Positions 63,158 to 64,000 of a DNA stretch of 64,000 nucleotides are shown here, piece after piece (the stretch's first letter is position 1; every line of letters starts with the position of its first letter). The stretch comes from CAVOOW01 sp963697675 (GTDB taxonomy: Bacteria > Actinomycetota > Actinomycetes > JACCUZ01), in NCBI GenBank assembly GCA_963697675.1, contig CAVOOW010000006.1:620001-684000 (forward strand). The letters are read 5' to 3'. Position numbers and translations under genes: made by a program. Below the pieces are notes generated by a model. The model was given only the letters and a program-made list of their open reading frames with translations. It made no database searches and had not been told where the DNA came from.

Positions 63158-64000
63158 TCAGGCCTCCGTTCCGCTGGTGGTCGCCTCGGGGGTGGCATCC
63201 GCGGCCGGAGCGGTGGTCGACTCAGGTGCGGCGGTTGCCTCGGCAGCGGCGGTCGCCTCGGCGACGGGAGCGGCGGTCGCCTCAGGTGCGGCGGTCGCCT
63301 CGGGAGCGGCGGTCGCCTCGGCGACGGGAGCGGCAGTCGCCTCAGGAGCGGCAGTAGCGGCCGGCTGCACGGGTGCAGCAGCCTCCTCGCGGTCGGGTCG
63401 CCGTGCGGCGCGGGCCGGGCGCTGGCGCTGGGCCAGGCGTGCCGCGGCCTGGGCCGCCTCACGCTCCGCCCGGTTGGCCTGTGCGTCGCCCTTGTAGATC
63501 CACACCTTGACGCCGATGCGGCCGAACGTCGTCTTGGCCTCGTAGAAGCCGTAGTCGATGTTGGCGCGCAGCGTGTGCAGCGGGACGCGACCCTCGCGGT
63601 AGAACTCCGAGCGCGACATCTCCGCACCGCCGAGGCGGCCCGAGCACTGCACCCGGATGCCCTTGGCTCCGGCCTTCATCGTCGTCTGCATCGACTTGCG
63701 CATCGCGCGGCGGAAGGAGACGCGGCTGGACAGCTGCTCCGCGACGCCCTGTGCGACGAGCTGTGCGTCGACCTCGGGGTTCTTCACCTCGAGGATGTTG
63801 AGCTGCACCTGCTTGCCGGTGAGGACTTCGAGGTCACCACGGATGCGGTCGGCCTCGGCGCCGCGGCGGCCGATGACGATGCCCGGGCGAGCGGTGTGGA
63901 TGTCGACGCGAACCCGGTCCCGGGTGCGCTCGATCTCGACGCGGGAGATTCCGGCCCGCTCCATGCCCTTGGACATGAGGCGGCGGATCGCCACGTCTTC
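63158..64000 (-). CDS. rpsC: 30S ribosomal protein S3, 5' end outside the window
   Basis: The frame is open to the window edge. The visible 280 residues start within the N-terminal region (EDVAIRRLMSKGMERAGIS) and include the KH domain (IVIGRRGAEADRIRGDL) and RVPLHTLRANIDYGFYEAKT. About 35-45 N-terminal residues (the usual GQKINPHGFRLG part) are missing. After the core comes a long Ala/Pro/Glu/Thr tail with repeated EATAAPE and VAEATAAPE units, encoded by tandem DNA repeats at about 63220-63360. Such tails vary among actinobacteria. Confidence 0.97.
   Translation of the reverse strand, partial: EDVAIRRLMSKGMERAGISRVEIERTRDRVRVDIHTARPGIVIGRRGAEADRIRGDLEVLTGKQVQLNILEVKNPEVDAQLVAQGVAEQLSSRVSFRRAMRKSMQTTMKAGAKGIRVQCSGRLGGAEMSRSEFYREGRVPLHTLRANIDYGFYEAKTTFGRIGVKVWIYKGDAQANRAEREAAQAAARLAQRQRPARAARRPDREEAAAPVQPAATAAPEATAAPVAEATAAPEATAAPEATAAPVAEATAAAEATAAPESTTAPAADATPEATTSGTEA

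Overview
The window is a high-GC chromosome segment from an actinobacterium. The gene order guaB3-guaB-rsdA-sigD-bldM-groEL-groES-tsaD-rimI-tsaB-tsaE-alr-acpS-glmS-glmM-rpsI-rplM, followed by the alpha and spc operons and the start of S10, is the conserved core of Mycobacterium and Streptomyces chromosomes. A BldM-type response regulator, a SigD/RsdA pair, CIRCE operators and zinc-ribbon S14 support this. I cannot name the genus; a Nocardioides-like lineage is only a guess. Almost all core genes lie on the minus strand.

Layout. (1) 1-2.6 kb: a secreted protein cut by the window edge, then a 155-bp duplicate of the guaA 3' end, a secreted glycoside hydrolase and the intact guaA, arranged like a decayed element integrated at the guaA 3' end. 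(2) 4.1-16.1 kb: an accessory stretch with a two-subunit ABC exporter, a subtilase remnant, a methyltransferase, an SDR, a cholesterol-oxidase-like GMC enzyme coupled to an aldehyde dehydrogenase, a lipoprotein and a secreted M4 protease. (3) 16.3-25.7 kb: guaB3 and guaB, the coupled bldM-sigD-rsdA cassette, a TPR protein, a MerR regulator with a cobalamin-type domain, and groES-groEL under two CIRCE operators. (4) 25.7-39.7 kb: a diguanylate cyclase, a methyltransferase, a four-copy 73-bp hairpin array, a nucleoside hydrolase and an antiporter. The t6A genes (tsaD, tsaB, tsaE) follow with rimI and an ATP-grasp gene, then uracil-DNA glycosylase, hydrolase, alr, nnr and acpS. (5) 39.8-49.7 kb: glmS, glmM, rpsI, rplM, an ABC-F ATPase, a streptogrisin-like protease, a GNAT, a P-loop kinase and truA. 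(6) 49.7-64 kb: rplQ to rpsC, in standard order, with a DUF1707 gene bracketed by 93-bp inverted repeats between infA and map.

How it works together. The core makes ribosomes, RNA polymerase alpha, the Sec channel, chaperonin, guanine nucleotides, amino-sugar precursors (glmS to glmM) and D-alanine, and modifies tRNA with t6A. Regulators are woven in (BldM, SigD/RsdA, MerR-B12, a c-di-GMP synthase). Many genes overlap by 4 nt (ATGA or GTGA), so long stretches are probably translationally coupled.

Two cautions. At least seven reading frames or frame junctions are broken by a single-base change, nearly all an extra C or G in a run of 3-4. They fall in otherwise well-conserved genes, including three essential t6A genes, so they look more like sequencing errors than decay. 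No rRNA, tRNA, CRISPR array, integrase or transposase was found. The least explained structures are the guaA-flanked island, the inverted-repeat DUF1707 cassette, the dispersed repeat family it belongs to, and the 73-bp hairpin array.
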